Source of the DNA: Siphonodentalium dalli
Taxonomy: Eukaryota > Mollusca > Scaphopoda > Gadilida > Siphonodentaliidae
Length of the DNA stretch: 64,000 bases
Assembly: GCA_032622095.1 (NCBI GenBank)
Contig: CP136069.1
Location: 88,644,118 to 88,708,117 of the forward strand
Direction: 5' to 3'
Under the pieces are notes generated by a model. The model had not been told where the DNA came from, did no database searches, and saw only the letters and a list, made by a program, of their open reading frames with translations. Every line of letters begins with the position of its first letter. Positions within the stretch are counted from its first letter, which is position 1. Below, piece after piece: positions 22,121-35,586 of this stretch. The translations under genes and the position numbers were made by a program.

Positions 22121-22499
22121 TTGCCTCACGTATGAATGACTGTACAGCTAAGAATATTGTACCAAAATTCGGGGGGGGGGGGTTCGAGACATCCCAACCA
22201 ACCCCTGTACAACTGACACGTTTCCTGTGTTCTCCACAACGTCTTCGGAATTTGAGTTGTTAGAAATGCTTGCCCTCATCAATAAATACAACTTGAAAAA
22301 AAAATGCGATTAAGTCGGATTAACAGCTAATTAGGTGCCATGTATATTCACATAGAAGAAAAGCATGACTGTCACAACAAACATGAACATTATAAACATA
22401 AGATACAAATGATACTTGTGACAAATACACGAGCCATGTTTGACGCTGGGAGAATATTTTTCAAAGAGAAAAGAGCGACACTACAATAAGCTCAGACGC

Positions 22500-22690
22500 T
22501 TCTGCCGTTAGTGTGCTTATCCAATGGCTATCATGTTGTACATACATGATTCTGCCGTTAAATTAGTGTACTTATCCAATGGCTATTATGGTGTACATGC
22601 ATAGTACTCGATCGCGCATGAATTGTCAACAACAAGAGGTTAAGGACCATGCTTTATATAACCGCGTTTTGTGTGGCGGAGACAGTTTCA
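22500..22690 (+). promoter_or_regulatory. Candidate promoter: duplicated CCAAT module and TATA box
   Basis: A module of about 50 bp, TTCTGCCGTTA...CTTATCCAATGGCTAT, is present twice in tandem (about 22500-22548 and 22550-22602), putting CCAAT at 22521 and 22576. A TTTATATAA box lies at 22653-22661. These are 105-165 bp and about 30 bp before an expected transcription start near 22686, textbook spacing for a TATA/CCAAT promoter driving the exon that encodes the signal peptide at 22821. Confidence 0.55.
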
Positions 22691-22820
22691 ACAATGAGTG
22701 TATTTACTTCCTGGTCCGTCGTTGGGAAATGTAGTGAAAACACCGTGCCTGTGTGGCGGAACGGTCATTTACTATCATTTAAAGTTACCAAATGTATGCT
22801 TTCCGTTTGAGTTTAAGAAG

Positions 22821-22892
22821 ATGATTCTGTTTCTGCATATTATATGCCTATTGTTATATCAACCAAAGGAAACGCGCGGAGAGACATATAAG
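22821..22892 (+). CDS. Receptor gene exon 1: signal peptide
   Basis: ATG at 22821 opens 24 codons. A hydrophobic core of about 12 residues (MILFLHIICLLLY) is followed by a polar region (QPKETRG), a typical signal peptide, and then ETYK. A GTAATC donor starts at 22893 exactly at a codon end (phase 0). The next plus-strand exon I can support (42423) also fits phase 0 and starts with LYGDRVC, giving a sensible mature N-terminus for a Cys-rich receptor. The link across about 19.5 kb is inference; further small exons could lie between. Short upstream ATGs (for example 22694) occur in the leader. Confidence 0.55.
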
Positions 22893-23040
22893 GTAATCTT
22901 GTGTGTTATGTAAATTTCTTTCTCTGTCTTATTAGTACTATATTCTACTTGCGTCGCCGAATATAGACGAGAACAAAAATCTGACCGTCTGCGTCAAGCT
23001 CTCCCAGCGTTTCTTAAACAAAGAGATATGATAAGTGTAC

Positions 23041-23140
23041 TTTTTAGCTCACCTGATATGAAGTTTCCGGTGGAGCTATAGTTATCACTCCGTGTCCGTC
23101 AACCGTCCGTTTTTTTCCGTCAGTCTTTCCGTTCGTTAAC
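23041..23140 (+). repeat. Dispersed AGCTCACCTG/GGAGCTATAG repeat start
   Basis: The passage AGCTCACCTGATATGAAG...GGTGGAGCTATAG, followed by TCACTCCGTGTCCGTC and further CCGT words, looks like a very common bivalve interspersed repeat, from memory of its style. It has a short inverted pair, AGCTCACC with GGTGGAGCT. Confidence 0.5.
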
Positions 23141-23849
23141 AATATTCGTCGTGTCGGAATTAAATTGTACTATCTCCATTTTGGCTGGAAAATGAGATAT
23201 TATTATCTTTCGATTCAGTGTGGAATTTCCTGTCCAAAAATCACCAGATATCGTGTCTAATGTATACCAAATTTGAATGAGAGTATGTGTAAATATGTTC
23301 CACCTCAAAAACTCACTTTGTTGACAGTGCTATATTGTTGTATCTCCACTGTGGACCAATGAATCTATTTATTTTGTACCACGTGATTAAATAAATTTCA
23401 GTGCTAAATGTTGTATCTCGGACCTCCAATAGAAAGAAATGGAACCCGAACTTGGCAGAGTGCCAGCGAAGTGAGTAGTTGGAAATAATGCTAGGTGTGA
23501 GCATCTTATTTCTAGGATAATTATTTGGTTAAAATAACACAGAACATGGCATTATTTCGGATTTTTGCAGGTTTATATGATTAAAAAAACACAAAAACCA
23601 CTATATCACGGAAACAAAACGGAAAATTTTACACAAAGTGTTTTTATTCTGATTACACCCAAGATATATATTTTGACTCGAAACTCGTCATATAATAGTA
23701 TCTTTACACCAGAAATCATACGCGGTGTTTACTATCTTCCAAAAACAAAATGAGAACATGTGAACCGGGGGGGTCAAAACTTAAACACGATTTCCCACAA
23801 AAATGGAAACATGGAGATAGAACAATTTAGTTCTGACGCGACGAATTGT

Positions 23850-25430
23850 CTTCTTCTCCAGAACCATAAGTCAGAATTGAGTCATAGTTATTGTGTAAAA
23901 TGATCCGCCAGGTCAATTAGGAGCGGAGCCAGATTCCAGAGACATAACTTTTTCCCTCCGCATTATTTCTTAAAACTTTTTCCCAAGAACCACCAGGTCT
24001 ATTTAGCTTATATTTGTATGGGTGTCCGTGTGTGACTGAGATTAAGATTTGTTCAAATAAGGACGCAACCAGGGCCATAACTATTTCCCTCCATAGTAAT
24101 TCTTAAAGCGTCTTCTCCTCCAGAACCGCATTACAGAATGTTGTCATATTTGGTGGGGATAGTCCCTAGGTATCTGTAATTCAGATTTGTTCAAATTGGT
24201 TCTCCAGGTCAATTAGGGCCGGAGTCAGAGATTACATGACTCTTTTCCTTAATAGTAGTTCTTAAAACGACTTCTTCTCAACAACCATTAGATCTATGTA
24301 TAGCTTACATTTGGTATGGGAGGTCACGATCTGACTGGCATTAAAATTTGTTCAAATTGTGTCACCACGTTAAATATGGACAGAGCCAGCAATTAACATA
24401 ACTCTTTCCCTCTACAGTAATTCTTGGCCATTTAGGAATATGTAGTTAATGATGCGAATATCCAAGAAGCTCCTTATACTTGCCCGTCGGTGGGTCAAGC
24501 ACCCATGTTATAAAACAATTGCATTGTGTTCATTCTTTCATATTCCCAACACAACACCTTTATATTAAAATCCTTAAAAACATATCTCTTACACTGACAA
24601 CAATATTTTTCAATAAGCATGCCATTCTACCGGTGTTGATGGTAATTACACACATGTCATCTGATCTTATCTTACAATGTTCAATAAACAAATTCCGGTA
24701 ACAGAACTGTGGGAGAATGTTGTGTTTGGGTCAATAATTTTAATTTGTTGTGCTAAGCAGTCTAGTTTGTTGACACTTGCATTTTGCTCTGTAACCATAT
24801 ATAAAATATTACTGGCTGGCCAGTCAATTTGGGCTGATACACGTATTTAACAAGTTTGTTTCCAATGAGATATCGTATAAAACATCCCACGAAATCACTA
24901 AACTGTTGGATCTCACAGTGAAAGGTCATTTTGAATGGTGTGAATAGGAACTATGAGATTATTTACACTACTACCCCCACCCTAAATACTTGAACCCCTT
25001 CTTAAGATGTTGAACTTTTCAATTTGGGTGCTGATACAGTTTTGAAAAATTATTCATTATGCATGTAAGATTTATTACAATACTATGTACATATCTGTCA
25101 ACACTTTCCGTGAGGTGTATATCTATTATGATAAGTTAAAGAAACAAGTATTAGTGGTGCCATGCTGATTAACCTTTCCATAAACTTTGTTTTCTACTTT
25201 TGAAAACGAATTCACCTCAACACCTAAAATATATCCTATGAAATTAAATTACAAGATCAATGGATCTCATAGAATTGGGATTTGCATTGGTTCAAATAAG
25301 GACAGAATATGGTCAGAGCTGCGAGATATAACACTTCCCCAACCCACGCTATTTATGTTGTTGAATTCAAGTTTGGTACTGCTATATAGATTCCTCATGT
25401 AATGTTAAATGTAATAATCTGATATATTAT
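23850..25430. repeat. Tract of degenerate tandem monomers
   Basis: Four rough units of about 140-165 bp share TTCTTCTCCAGAACCA-like starts (23851, 23974, 24109, 24270), GGTCAATTAGGxxCGGAG and CATAACT...TTCCCTCC lines. Weaker related matter runs on to about 25430. The style is that of pearl/Helentron-type tandem cores. Confidence 0.55.
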
Positions 25431-26369
25431 CAGTTAGGTATAAGCTTATCTATATATATATTTAGATGATTTAAATGAAGAAAATACTATATAAAGATTG
25501 TCAAAATTGTGGGACAACTCAAAATGAGGTCCCAAATTGGAGTAAAATATTTGAGTTTTTATTTCAAATGCAAATGTATGTTGATATCTGTGCATATTTG
25601 TTGCTCTAATAAAAATGTTTATGTTGATACTTATTGATGGCAGAGGCCCTGGACGTATGTCTGAAAAGGGCTATATTCGATCAAAAGTGCAAGCCAGCTT
25701 GTTTCACACACCGTTTTCATGCTCGAATTCCCGAATATCCATATCAACATCTCTCCTTAATAAACTTGAATGAAACTTGAACTGGTGGAATGTGATCTCT
25801 ACGTCATATCTGAGAGTAGGTTCATGGTGTCACGGTGATCTGAGTGTGAAAGGATACACTATAGTGTGCTGTCAATTGTTTTATTCAACTTTTTCCAAGT
25901 CACTTGCCACGCTCATAAATTCATACTTTATGAGTCAATAGAACACGTGGGCAGCCTGAGACTGTCGGAGTAGCAAATTAATTTTTAATTCTTGCGATCT
26001 CAATGAATATATTTGCGATCTGTTTCAATTGCTGGATTGAATCAATGTAAATGACACTAGCGTGCAGTCTGTTGACCCGTCCGAATTGCCCCGGTCTGTG
26101 TTGATATCCCTGAAGATCATGCATTACATGCCAAAAAAATAATACACAGATCTGAGTTGTAAATTGTAATATTCTAAAAACTATAGTACATAATAACAAT
26201 TGGCCCACGGTATTATAGCGTCGAAAAAAAAACAAGAGCATCGCTAGGGCGTGGCAAAATACGCCCTTTAGCCATTTCGAATTGTATTCCGCAGAATAAA
26301 ATAATAATTTGAGCTTACGTTTGTAGAATATCTGATATACCCCTAATTTCAATGCCAAAACGCATGTAA

Positions 26370-26745
26370 AATAATTGGACGGAACCCATATTCGAACTTG
26401 GCCTGTATCTTTAGCTGGGTAATACACATACCAACTTTGGTTCAGATCAAATAATCAAAACTGGAGTTATTGGTCGGAAACCAAAAATGTTAACAGACTG
26501 TCAAATTATAATTCGAAAAAGGGCCGTAACTCATGTAAAAAACATTGGACGGAACCCATATTCAAACTTGGCCTGGGAAATACACATATACTAACGTTGG
26601 TTCAGATAAAATAATCCAAACTTGAGTTATCGATCGGAAACCAAAAATGTTAATGGACAGACAGACGGACGGACGGATATACGTCCGTCCAGACGGACAT
26701 ACGGACGGGCGGACAGACTGATTACATAATATCTTTTTTCAAAAG
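26370..26745. mobile_element. Pearl-like element with two monomers and an ACGG microsatellite
   Basis: Monomers at about 26373 and 26545 both start ATTGGACGGAACCCATATTC and end CGGAAACCAAAAATGTTAA. They are followed by GACAGACAGACGGACGGACG-type repeats to about 26715, partly folding back on themselves (ACGTCCGTCC). A tandem core then an ACNG microsatellite is the defining plan of bivalve pearl elements. Confidence 0.75.
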
Positions 26746-28980
26746 GGCGTATAAAAAAACGAAGTGAACTCAATTTCTGGGGAAAGAAGCTTCTGGGGAC
26801 TTCTGTCCGGACAACATTAGTAGCTTAAATCCCAAATCTAAATGAAACATACACAGTATAGCGTATATGCCCAGGAACTGTGTTGTGGAAGGAATAATTG
26901 TAATGGCCTTGCACTGTGTTTCTCCACAGATCTGAGGCACTTATATGGCAGTGTACGTTAGACTGTACAGAGAAGAGATATCAAATTGTATTTCATGTCT
27001 GCAAACACTGCTGACCCACTCCACAAATAGCGCGATGCATGAGCATGCAAACTATCACACATAACATGTGAGTGTATCATTGCAGTGTAAATTACAGACG
27101 CTATTTGTGTATAATACAACATGAATGTTGAGAATCCATACAACCCTTGAATTTTTTGAAATCTGTTTGATATGTCTATGTAATATATATGTCACACTCG
27201 TCCTATTTACAAAATCGTTTCAACTCGACTCAGTCGTGACCTTAGACTTATAAACCGACTGCAAAACCAACGTATTGTCACCAACAAGTTCGATCAATCA
27301 ATAGTGTTGACTCATCGCACGAGTGTCTTGACATTCATAATTACATATAAGTATATATATGTACAGTTGTCATTTTATTTCGTTTCTAAATCAGTATCGT
27401 TGAATATGAATACATATCAAGGGCGGATAAAACACGGCACATATGCAGAGCACTGAGCACTGCAGACATTTGAATAGAATTGGGGGAGGGTATACATATG
27501 CATGCAAACATTCATAAAGATGTAAATATGTGTCTGATAATAATATTATAATAATGGATTAAATATGAATTTAGGCGTGGGTAAACTGGTTGCACGGGAT
27601 CTGGAGTTTGAACGTCGTTAATTCCCTTTAGTGGTGTAAGGGGGTGTTTGTCGTTGGGCTTGAATGGAAGCTCATTAAACTTTGGGCTGTTCAAAGTGCT
27701 TAATATGATCATTGATTGTCTCGAAAATTGTATGTATAACGTAACTGCGGTCGGTATATTGTGATAGCACGCTGGGTATTATGTTCACACACATGAATCC
27801 ATCCTATAATGGAGAAATTTGCATAATAAAAAAAAATGATTCACAAATATTGTCCCATATTACTCATTCAAATCTTGGGAATTTATTTGGATGAATGTCT
27901 CATGTTGTAGAATATATCTTTGGAGTAGATTCGTACATAAATATAGTGATATAGCATTGATTTTGTCCGCATATCGTCGTGAAATATGAATTTGTATAAA
28001 AACACATAAAGGTGGAGGTGTTGTTACATTCGGTGGCGGACAACAACACTCGAAGAACGGACGATAGCAATCCATGAACGAACAACATTTAGCTAAGAAC
28101 TTGACCACTATATGACCAAGTAAAGCGACAGTTTAAGACGACTTAAGCACCATTTCTCTATTCTATGATGGCAATATGCAATATGCCGGATTGAAGTGAA
28201 TAAACCATAATGCTGGCATACTCCAACCCCATAAATACCAGGATCGAGAAACATGAATTTGTCAAAAATAATCTGTATGGATAAAAAAAAATGTGATCGT
28301 TATGATGTAATTGACTACTGGTACCTAGTATATATAATCATGCATTATTGGCACTCAGGCGTACTAAGGGAGGAGGGGTCAAATATATTTTACAGGCACG
28401 TATAGACAAGTCACGTTCTTCTTTTTATGGGTAATTTTACAGAGTTTCATTACTGTTTACATGAACCCACTATATGAAGACCTTGAATTCCTTTAAACCA
28501 CACTCTTACGATATCGGTCACAAAGGCGCTGGTTGAAAATATTACATGGTTCTAAATTCCCATGTAAGAGGTACATATTCAACGCTGTGGTCAGCGTTAT
28601 CACTACCCGGAAGATGTATCTCGACACTTTAGAGAATAACACCAGTAACACTCTCATGCTAAAAGCCGGAACATTCACGTTCACACCATGACGAATTCCG
28701 CCTGCTGAGTTGTATACGCGCATCGGCGGATGTTACGATCAAGTGGACTAAGCAGAATTATGATTGTTTTCGTCGAATATATTATGAGATGAATCATCCG
28801 CATTAATTTTGTCGACATCATTCAAATTGATTAACTTGATGACGTCCCGCCATAATCGTAATCCTTTAATAGACATGTGATGTTGAGGAAGTTTTATTCT
28901 TCCTCTGTGTGTGGAGATGGTCTGCATTCGGGGAGTAGAAAAAGGTAGACAGAATCAAAATGTCCGGCTCTGGGAATTTA

Positions 28981-29001
28981 CCCCCCCCCCCCCCCCCCCC
29001 C
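28981..29001. repeat. Poly-C run, 21 bases
   Basis: An uninterrupted run of C, with more C-rich matter behind it. Confidence 0.95.
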
Positions 29002-29237
29002 ACCAGCCCCGGCTAGAATTGTCAGTGCCAATAATCATATTCACAGAAAACACAGAAGTGCAATCTGCTATTTTGAGAGATAATTCAGAATAAACGACGA
29101 TGTAACATGACCGGGACGTATTATTGTGATCCCACCAACAGTTGACGACAAGAAAACTAAGATGCATGCATCAGGTCGGCCGTGAACTATCTACCATAGA
29201 ATTGTTGTAGCTATCGATTATACATTTTGAAACACCT

Positions 29238-29292
29238 GTCTGTATGTATGTATGTATGTATGTGTGTATGCGTGAATGCATGTGTGTATGTG
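29238..29292. repeat. TGTA microsatellite
   Basis: Tandem TGTA units drifting into TGTGTGTATG variants. Confidence 0.9.
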
Positions 29293-29559
29293 TTATAGAC
29301 TCTAACACTGCTCGAATTTGGTATTTAACGTGTCAACTTGACCTCGCTCATAGGCATGTTTCTGGACCTTGACCGATCCGACTAAAAATTTGTGTGTAGG
29401 ACTACTTCGATCCCGGGAGCAATATGGACGGGTCCAATTTCACGTGGGACCATGTTCTCGAACGTGCTGATATAGGCATGTTTCTGGACCAATTGAACAA
29501 TAGTTTGGCCAGACGCTGTATATACTGGGTACTGTCCAGATGGAGGCGATCACAAAAAA

Positions 29560-30110
29560 AATCCCTAACTAGCCCGAACGAAGTCGAGTACATCAGCTAG
29601 TTTAATATATATTTTGGACATTTGTCTGTCTGTTTGTCTGTTAGCTATGGCCGGGAAAACTGCCGGACAGATTTGACGAAATTTGATACCTAGGGGAAAT
29701 TATTTCCAGGGAGTATTTTGGACGGGTCAAATCTTGATCCCGACCTGACTTTGACATTCAAAAAGATCAATTCAAGGTCAAATCTGGTAAAACGGAAGTA
29801 TTTCAACGAAATTTGATACCTACTGTTACTTTTGTCCCAGGAGTGTTTCGGGTGGGTCAAATCATGACCCTGACCTGATCTTGACATTAAAAATTGTCAA
29901 TTCAAGGTCAAATCGGGTATAAAGCCGGGCGAATTTCGACGGGTACTTTTGTCGTGACTTTTGTCCGGGGAGTGTTTTGGACGGGTCAAATCGTGACCCC
30001 GACATGACCTTCACCTTTAAAATAGTCAATTCAAGGTTAAATCGCGCATTTCTCCGAAAATCAGAGGGGAACATCCCGGACGAAGTGGGGTCCACGAGCT
30101 ACTATTATAT
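29560..30110 (+). mobile_element. Helentron-like non-autonomous element(s): two 3'-end-like hairpins, three monomers
   Basis: A GTCTGTCTGTTTGTCTG microsatellite (29624-29640) is followed by monomers near 29720, 29850 and 29982 (about 131 bp each; GGACGGGTCAAATC, CAATTCAAGGTCAAAT). It closes with a hairpin-like CCCGGACGAAGTGGGGTCCA and GCTAC. Just left, another CCCGAACGAAGTCGAG ends at GCTAG (29597-29601) before TTTAATATAT. Paired ends of this CxCGxACGAAG...GCTAG style suggest two head-to-tail insertions, a habit of Helentron-associated elements. Same monomer family as 13104-13560. Confidence 0.65.
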
Positions 30111-31546
30111 ATTTCTAGATTTAGTTACAAACTAAATACCTGTATATTGTACAAAGAAATGTTTGACAAATATATCTGTATCAATATTACCATACGGGTC
30201 ATTAAAATAGATACGACGAAACAAATTTTGAAGGGTGCATGTATCAGGTAAATTTTTATATTTCAAATGATGACAGGAATGCAGAAAGTTGAAGTACCTA
30301 CGTAATACTGGCTATCCGCATGAAGAGATATACATGTATATAAAAATCAGATGAGGGATATGTCTGTACAGTTGCTAAACAATTCAGTCATGCAAAAGAG
30401 GATCAAAGAGTAAGATACCAAATTGCTGCCTGTGGTAATGTTTTTTAACGAAATTCGGGAAAATTAGATTACTCTCACCCTGGTTATCCAGAAGATAATT
30501 GTGGAATCTGATGACGATCGGACAAGGGTGTCGTCTGTAGGATCAACCAAATTATTTAGCCATAAAAATAGTAAAATTGAAGATCACCGCTGGCAGTGAT
30601 GTCTTCACAAGGACAGTTTGAGAACAAAATATGGCTCACATCTAGCGGTGACCCAAAATATCCACATAAGAAAAAGTTCTCCAATAAAAGCTGGCTGCAG
30701 GGTGCGCCAATTGATTCAAATTCGAAATTTAGCAGGGTGTACTGCTTGTGGCCATGTTTTCCCCGCAAATTTGATAGACTGATGGACAAAACCACTGAAT
30801 CCGTTGAATCAATATACATGTATACATGGATTAATTTATATGCATTGTTATACACAGTACTGGTATATAACGGTACTGAAAATAACTATATTACTAGTAT
30901 ACACAAAATAAACCATATATCATGGCTATGGGTTCTAATATCCGAACATGACAGCTGAGAACTTGGTGTGAATTAAAGAGTGGTGGTTTCTCAAGCATAT
31001 CTAACCCTCCACGTTAGAAACATGCCATTAAATGTCATAAGTATAATCTAGCTTGAGGACAGAAGTGATCCATAAAACCCCCCTTAATTCAACCAGGTCC
31101 TCGCGCGATGTATGATCGATCACATGATGATCTAGGGGGATTAGAATTGATGTATAAAAACAGCACTGCGTGTAAATATAAAATAAAATAGTGCTACATC
31201 TTATTACAGATTATTGCCATATATAATCAGTGATTATACAGACAGTCTGACAAAATAAAGTTTCAGTGACACTCTATCCGAAGAGGGGAATATTTTCATC
31301 TGTTACAGTCAATGGAGCAATTATGAATCTGGAAAGGTGAAATTTCTAAGTATTACTAGATATCGACATGACGCGATAAAATATAACGTAAATGCAATAA
31401 GGCCGCTGGCGACCATTTTTTCCTATGAAATTAAAAAAATATTTGATAGCTCTCATCTGATAGATCAATATCAAGATAAATATGAAGTTTGGTGATGATC
31501 GGATGAGTGAAGTGGACTGTGGTCTGTGCTAAACGGTTTAGTAATG

Positions 31547-31850
31547 CTTAAAAAGATTCTTACCTTAATATTTTTATGTTCACTTTATAAACTTCACTGA
31601 GTCATCTTTGTCATGTATTGAGTTTGATATCGTTTGTTAACAGTTTATAAATCATGTATGTCTCATGTTTGTTATTTTAATTTATGTGTTTATTATCATT
31701 AAATAAAGTTGCATTCCTTAAAAAGATTCTTACCTCAATGTTTTTATGTTCACTTTATAAACTCCACTGAGTCATCTTTGTCATGTATTGAATTTGATAT
31801 CTTTTGTTAACAGTTTATAAATTATGTATGTCTCGTGTTCGTTATTATAT
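31547..31850 (+). repeat. Direct duplication, unit 170 bp, with AATAAA
   Basis: CTTAAAAAGATTCTTACCT starts copies at 31547 and 31717. They share TTTTTATGTTCACTTTATAA, GAGTCATCTTTGTCATGTAT and GTTAACAGTTTATAAAT. The first copy ends AAATAAAGTTGCATTC, as in a LINE 3' end, so a retroposed tail duplicated in place is likely. Confidence 0.85.
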
Positions 31851-33082
31851 TATATACACTTTATAGTGTGTTTTCAGAACGAAAAAAAATTGAATAAAAT
31901 CAACAAATTTGTAAATTTAAAAACAATTCAAACGTTGTTGTATTCCATGTCCCAGCCCGGACATATACACCAAATTTCAATAATATTCATTGAGAAACAA
32001 CGGACCAAACGCTATATAACACCCGTATACATCTTTTATTCCGAATCGGACTCGGGTACATGTTATAGTAGGTACCGAATTGACACACGTCGACTGGGCG
32101 AGTTGGCCATGGGGCGATTAGGCCGATTCCGGCACATTCTATAATTTACCGTATGTATCCGTTTACGCGTAGTTTACTTTAGAAAGTTCCGCAATTAATA
32201 CCGTAAATAGAGCGACCTTATTTGACAGAGAATGCCTCTGTTATTGATTATCAAGTTGCTGTACATTAAAAACGACAAATTCACATGCTCGTTCAAGCGC
32301 AGTAGTCTATTTTCCCCATGTTAAAGGAAATCCACAAATACTAAATAACGCTAACCTACTGCCGAATGTTTGACACGACAACTGTTAACATATTTGGGCT
32401 GAATTCATCTGACGCGGTATTATTCCTCAAAATAAACAACAAAACCATCGTTACTTGGAAATGTAGTTTGGGCTAACATTTACATAAATCCTCCAGATCA
32501 ATTATCCGACACACACGTCAGATGAAAAAGTCACATGAAGTAACCGGCCAAATTGGCCGAAATAAGGGCACGGTAGGCATATCCCAAGAAATGGCTGAAC
32601 TGTATGCAACACATTATTTCGTGGACGACTTTGGGCGAATAATTTTCACCGCGTATATGGGAACATAGGGTGGCCGGCGACGATATACAACGTTTATCAA
32701 CAAAAAATAATGCTTTGTATGGTTGGAAAATATCACAGAGAGAGGGCAGTTTATTATTTGCTTAATTAAATAGTGGGAAATTGCCGCAACGTAGATATCG
32801 TATTAAGGGTCTAGACCGACAGTAAAGATATCATTTTGTTATTCAAAAAATTATATCTTCATGCACTGTGTCTTACTTCTGGTAAAATCAGCTAAACTGT
32901 AGCTTGCCGAATGACGTCTTCACTTGAAAGGGGTTTGCTACCTATCAGCTGATCTGTTCCGTGTATTGTTTAATTTGGTGTGCTATTATAAGTGATAATG
33001 CTGCATAATTTAGCAACTTTAAGCATTAAAACTAATAACTATCGACATGGTTGAAGCATATAATAAATGGAACACCTATGAC

Positions 33083-33228
33083 GTTTTGAGTGAATCCCAT
33101 ATTATTTCATTCGTGACTATAGCAGTGGAAATATCAATCTTCAACTCGCGACCTGCGGTCGCTTGTTGAAAATTTATATTTCCACCGATATAGTCAAGAA
33201 TGAAATAATTATGGTATTCACTCAAAAC
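33083..33228. repeat. Foldback hairpin element, family 2
   Basis: A 146-bp near-palindrome. It starts GTTTTGAGTGAAT and ends ATTCACTCAAAAC. Arms pair along their length (ATTATTTCATTC with GAATGAAATAAT, GTGGAAATAT with ATATTTCCAC), and the apical stem is CGACC-TGC-GGTCG. Confidence 0.9.
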
Positions 33229-33296
33229 CCTAAATATCCTCTTACATGTCCTGTTTCCCAAAAACACGGTCGGTAATTCCACGATACCCGTCGAAC

Positions 33297-33496
33297 ACGA
33301 TCCATATTCAAACTGCAAGGCAGAGTTCAGTCCCCTCGCGACACTGGTCTGACCACAGTGACTGCCATCACGTATATATAGAATGTAAGGAAAAATATGC
33401 CATATTATTCGCTAGACGAATTGGGCGTATACGTATGTTTCACATTGGACCAGCGTAGCGAGGGGACCGAACTCTTGCTTGCAGTTTGATCCGTGG
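33297..33496. repeat. Inverted-repeat element, arms about 50 bp, loop about 95 bp
   Basis: The left arm includes AAACTGCAAGGCAGAGTTC and CCCCTCGCGACACTGGTC; the right arm has the complements GACCAGCGTAGCGAGGGG and GAACTCTTGCTTGCAGTTT. The loop holds no gene. ORFs reading through it are not credible. Confidence 0.85.
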
Positions 33497-34854
33497 TATG
33501 GCATGGCAAGAGCAACAATATTTACTTATCAAAAGTAATCAGTCGATACCGGGGATCCAATGTATATAAACGTTCTGCGGATGTGATGATGATCCAAGTT
33601 ATTCATTACATTCTGATCTCAAAGACAGGGAACGTCATACAACCCTTCCCCAAGTTCGAGACAAACTGTCAACAGTTGGACATTTCACGCTCGAAACAAC
33701 CGCAGAATTCAGCAAATTTCAGGTCATATATTATTCTAAGATCGCTGTGAAATTTAATTTTTTTTATATTTTGTGTATCGTTTTGTTTTTGCATAAAATG
33801 TTATGGACTCAAATGAAGTCTCATTGGGATTTCCGCCGAGCATTGCATATGAATAGCACAGGTCCCCAGAAAAAAAATGTACCCCACCACAATAATACTT
33901 AATCCTATAGATTATATGGCACTGCTCAATAATAATTACATTAAGTAAATATCTAATATATGGAACCATTGAAATAGCTGATGACCGACACGACAGGTGA
34001 CACACAAATGTTGTATATATGCTTGTGTCTGTATTGCTCTTACGAACCCATTCTATGAAACCCATACTATAATATATTAGACATGGTGTAAACATTTAGT
34101 ACATGAATAGACCAATTCATTACCTGTCTCCGACAACTCCACGACGGGACGCGACTCGAGTAATGCAAGCATAATATTGCTTGCTTTGTCGCACCATTTT
34201 ATATTATGTCCACCGATGATAAGGTCACTTGTGGAGACGGCATATATAAGCCATATAGGCTTACAGCCGAATCCACTCCCATACACAAGGAACATGGTAA
34301 CATGAATTATCAATATATTATATTGTAACAATTATTATTGGGAATAAATATTATTAAACCAATCCTATAGAAAGGTGTCCAACTGATTTTAACAACTGGT
34401 TTGCGTCAGACCTGTGCTCATAACCGGAGTTTTTCTTAACCAATTTTTACATGGGATACAACAAATTGTAGAGTAATAAAATATCTTTCTACCTATTTAT
34501 GAGGCATTTATGTAACAACATGTTTTTGTATTTTTAACCTGTTTGCGGACTTTGAAAAAATTATGAAAAATTAGGCACGACCAAGTTGGATACCTTTCTA
34601 TAGGATTAATTATTATTGGTGGGGGTAAATTTTTTTTCACTGGGGACCTGTATTGAATGTTCCAATAGTTAGGTGTCGGATTTACGAAGGCGTGCACTTA
34701 CGCAGTATGCGTGTTCATTGCTTCAATATATACGTGTACGTGAACAAATTTCATTTCTTATCGAAATGACCATGCATACATGTGATGACACAATAATTGA
34801 AGCTTGAAATCGATATCTATTCTCGTTATTTGAAAATGAGTTTTTCTCTCAAAG

Positions 34855-35250
34855 ATACTTTACATATTAAAGACATATTATGGACTTGTTCGGTGCATGA
34901 AACTGATAAATTAATACTCAGGAGCTATGTCAACTGGGGGAAATGTAGCATTCAACTAACATCGCCCAAAATCTCAAAGAAATCGACCATACAACCCCAT
35001 AGAAAACACCGTCTGAACTACGTATATTGTAAATATTTACATCTCGATTCGGGAGGCAACAATCGGCGATAAAGTAACGCAACTGATTTCGCCATCGATA
35101 CTCATTGCATTTAATAAATATATAAGACTGGTTGTGTGTGTTGTAAATTTGGATTAATTTTCATAAAAATAACTTCTTTGAGCAAGTTATTCTCCATTTC
35201 TATTTAATCACCCAACCGTAGTGTTTCACATCACTTTAACACCTTGTCAG
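34855..35250. repeat. Second copy of the internal part of the 14871-16671 transposon
   Basis: It runs parallel to about 16190-16560: AAAGACATATTATGGA, GTAAATATTTACATCTCGAT, TGATTTCGCCATCGA, GTGTTTCACATCACTTTAA, in the same order and orientation. The CAGGG TIRs are not seen here, so it is a fragment or a related element that has lost its ends. Confidence 0.8.
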
Positions 35251-35586
35251 GATGTATCAAATTGCATGTCTAAAGGGTAAAGCGTCAATGACAAACTGCT
35301 AAGTACATATATCCGTTCGCAGTCTTGCAAGGTGATCGGCCTCCAGTTCAGAATACCTATACCAAGTCATGTGAGACATATGTATAGAAACCGCAAACTG
35401 TCACCCGTCACATGACATTCGTTGAAAGGTTGCGCAAACAGCTGGTAAATTAGAACTTCGAGCAATACACGTGACGTCTGCATAATTTTAAAAAGATAAT
35501 CAGCTGACGATATATATACGTCACGGGTATATACCTATAGTATACATGAACATATACTTTCAACCAGGAAGTATATGGTTACTGCA

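Noticed and set aside
22698-22913. 71-codon frame starting at GTG before the signal peptide
   Set aside because: Eukaryotic initiation at this GTG is unlikely; the ATG at 22821 with its hydrophobic core and phase-0 donor explains the useful part.
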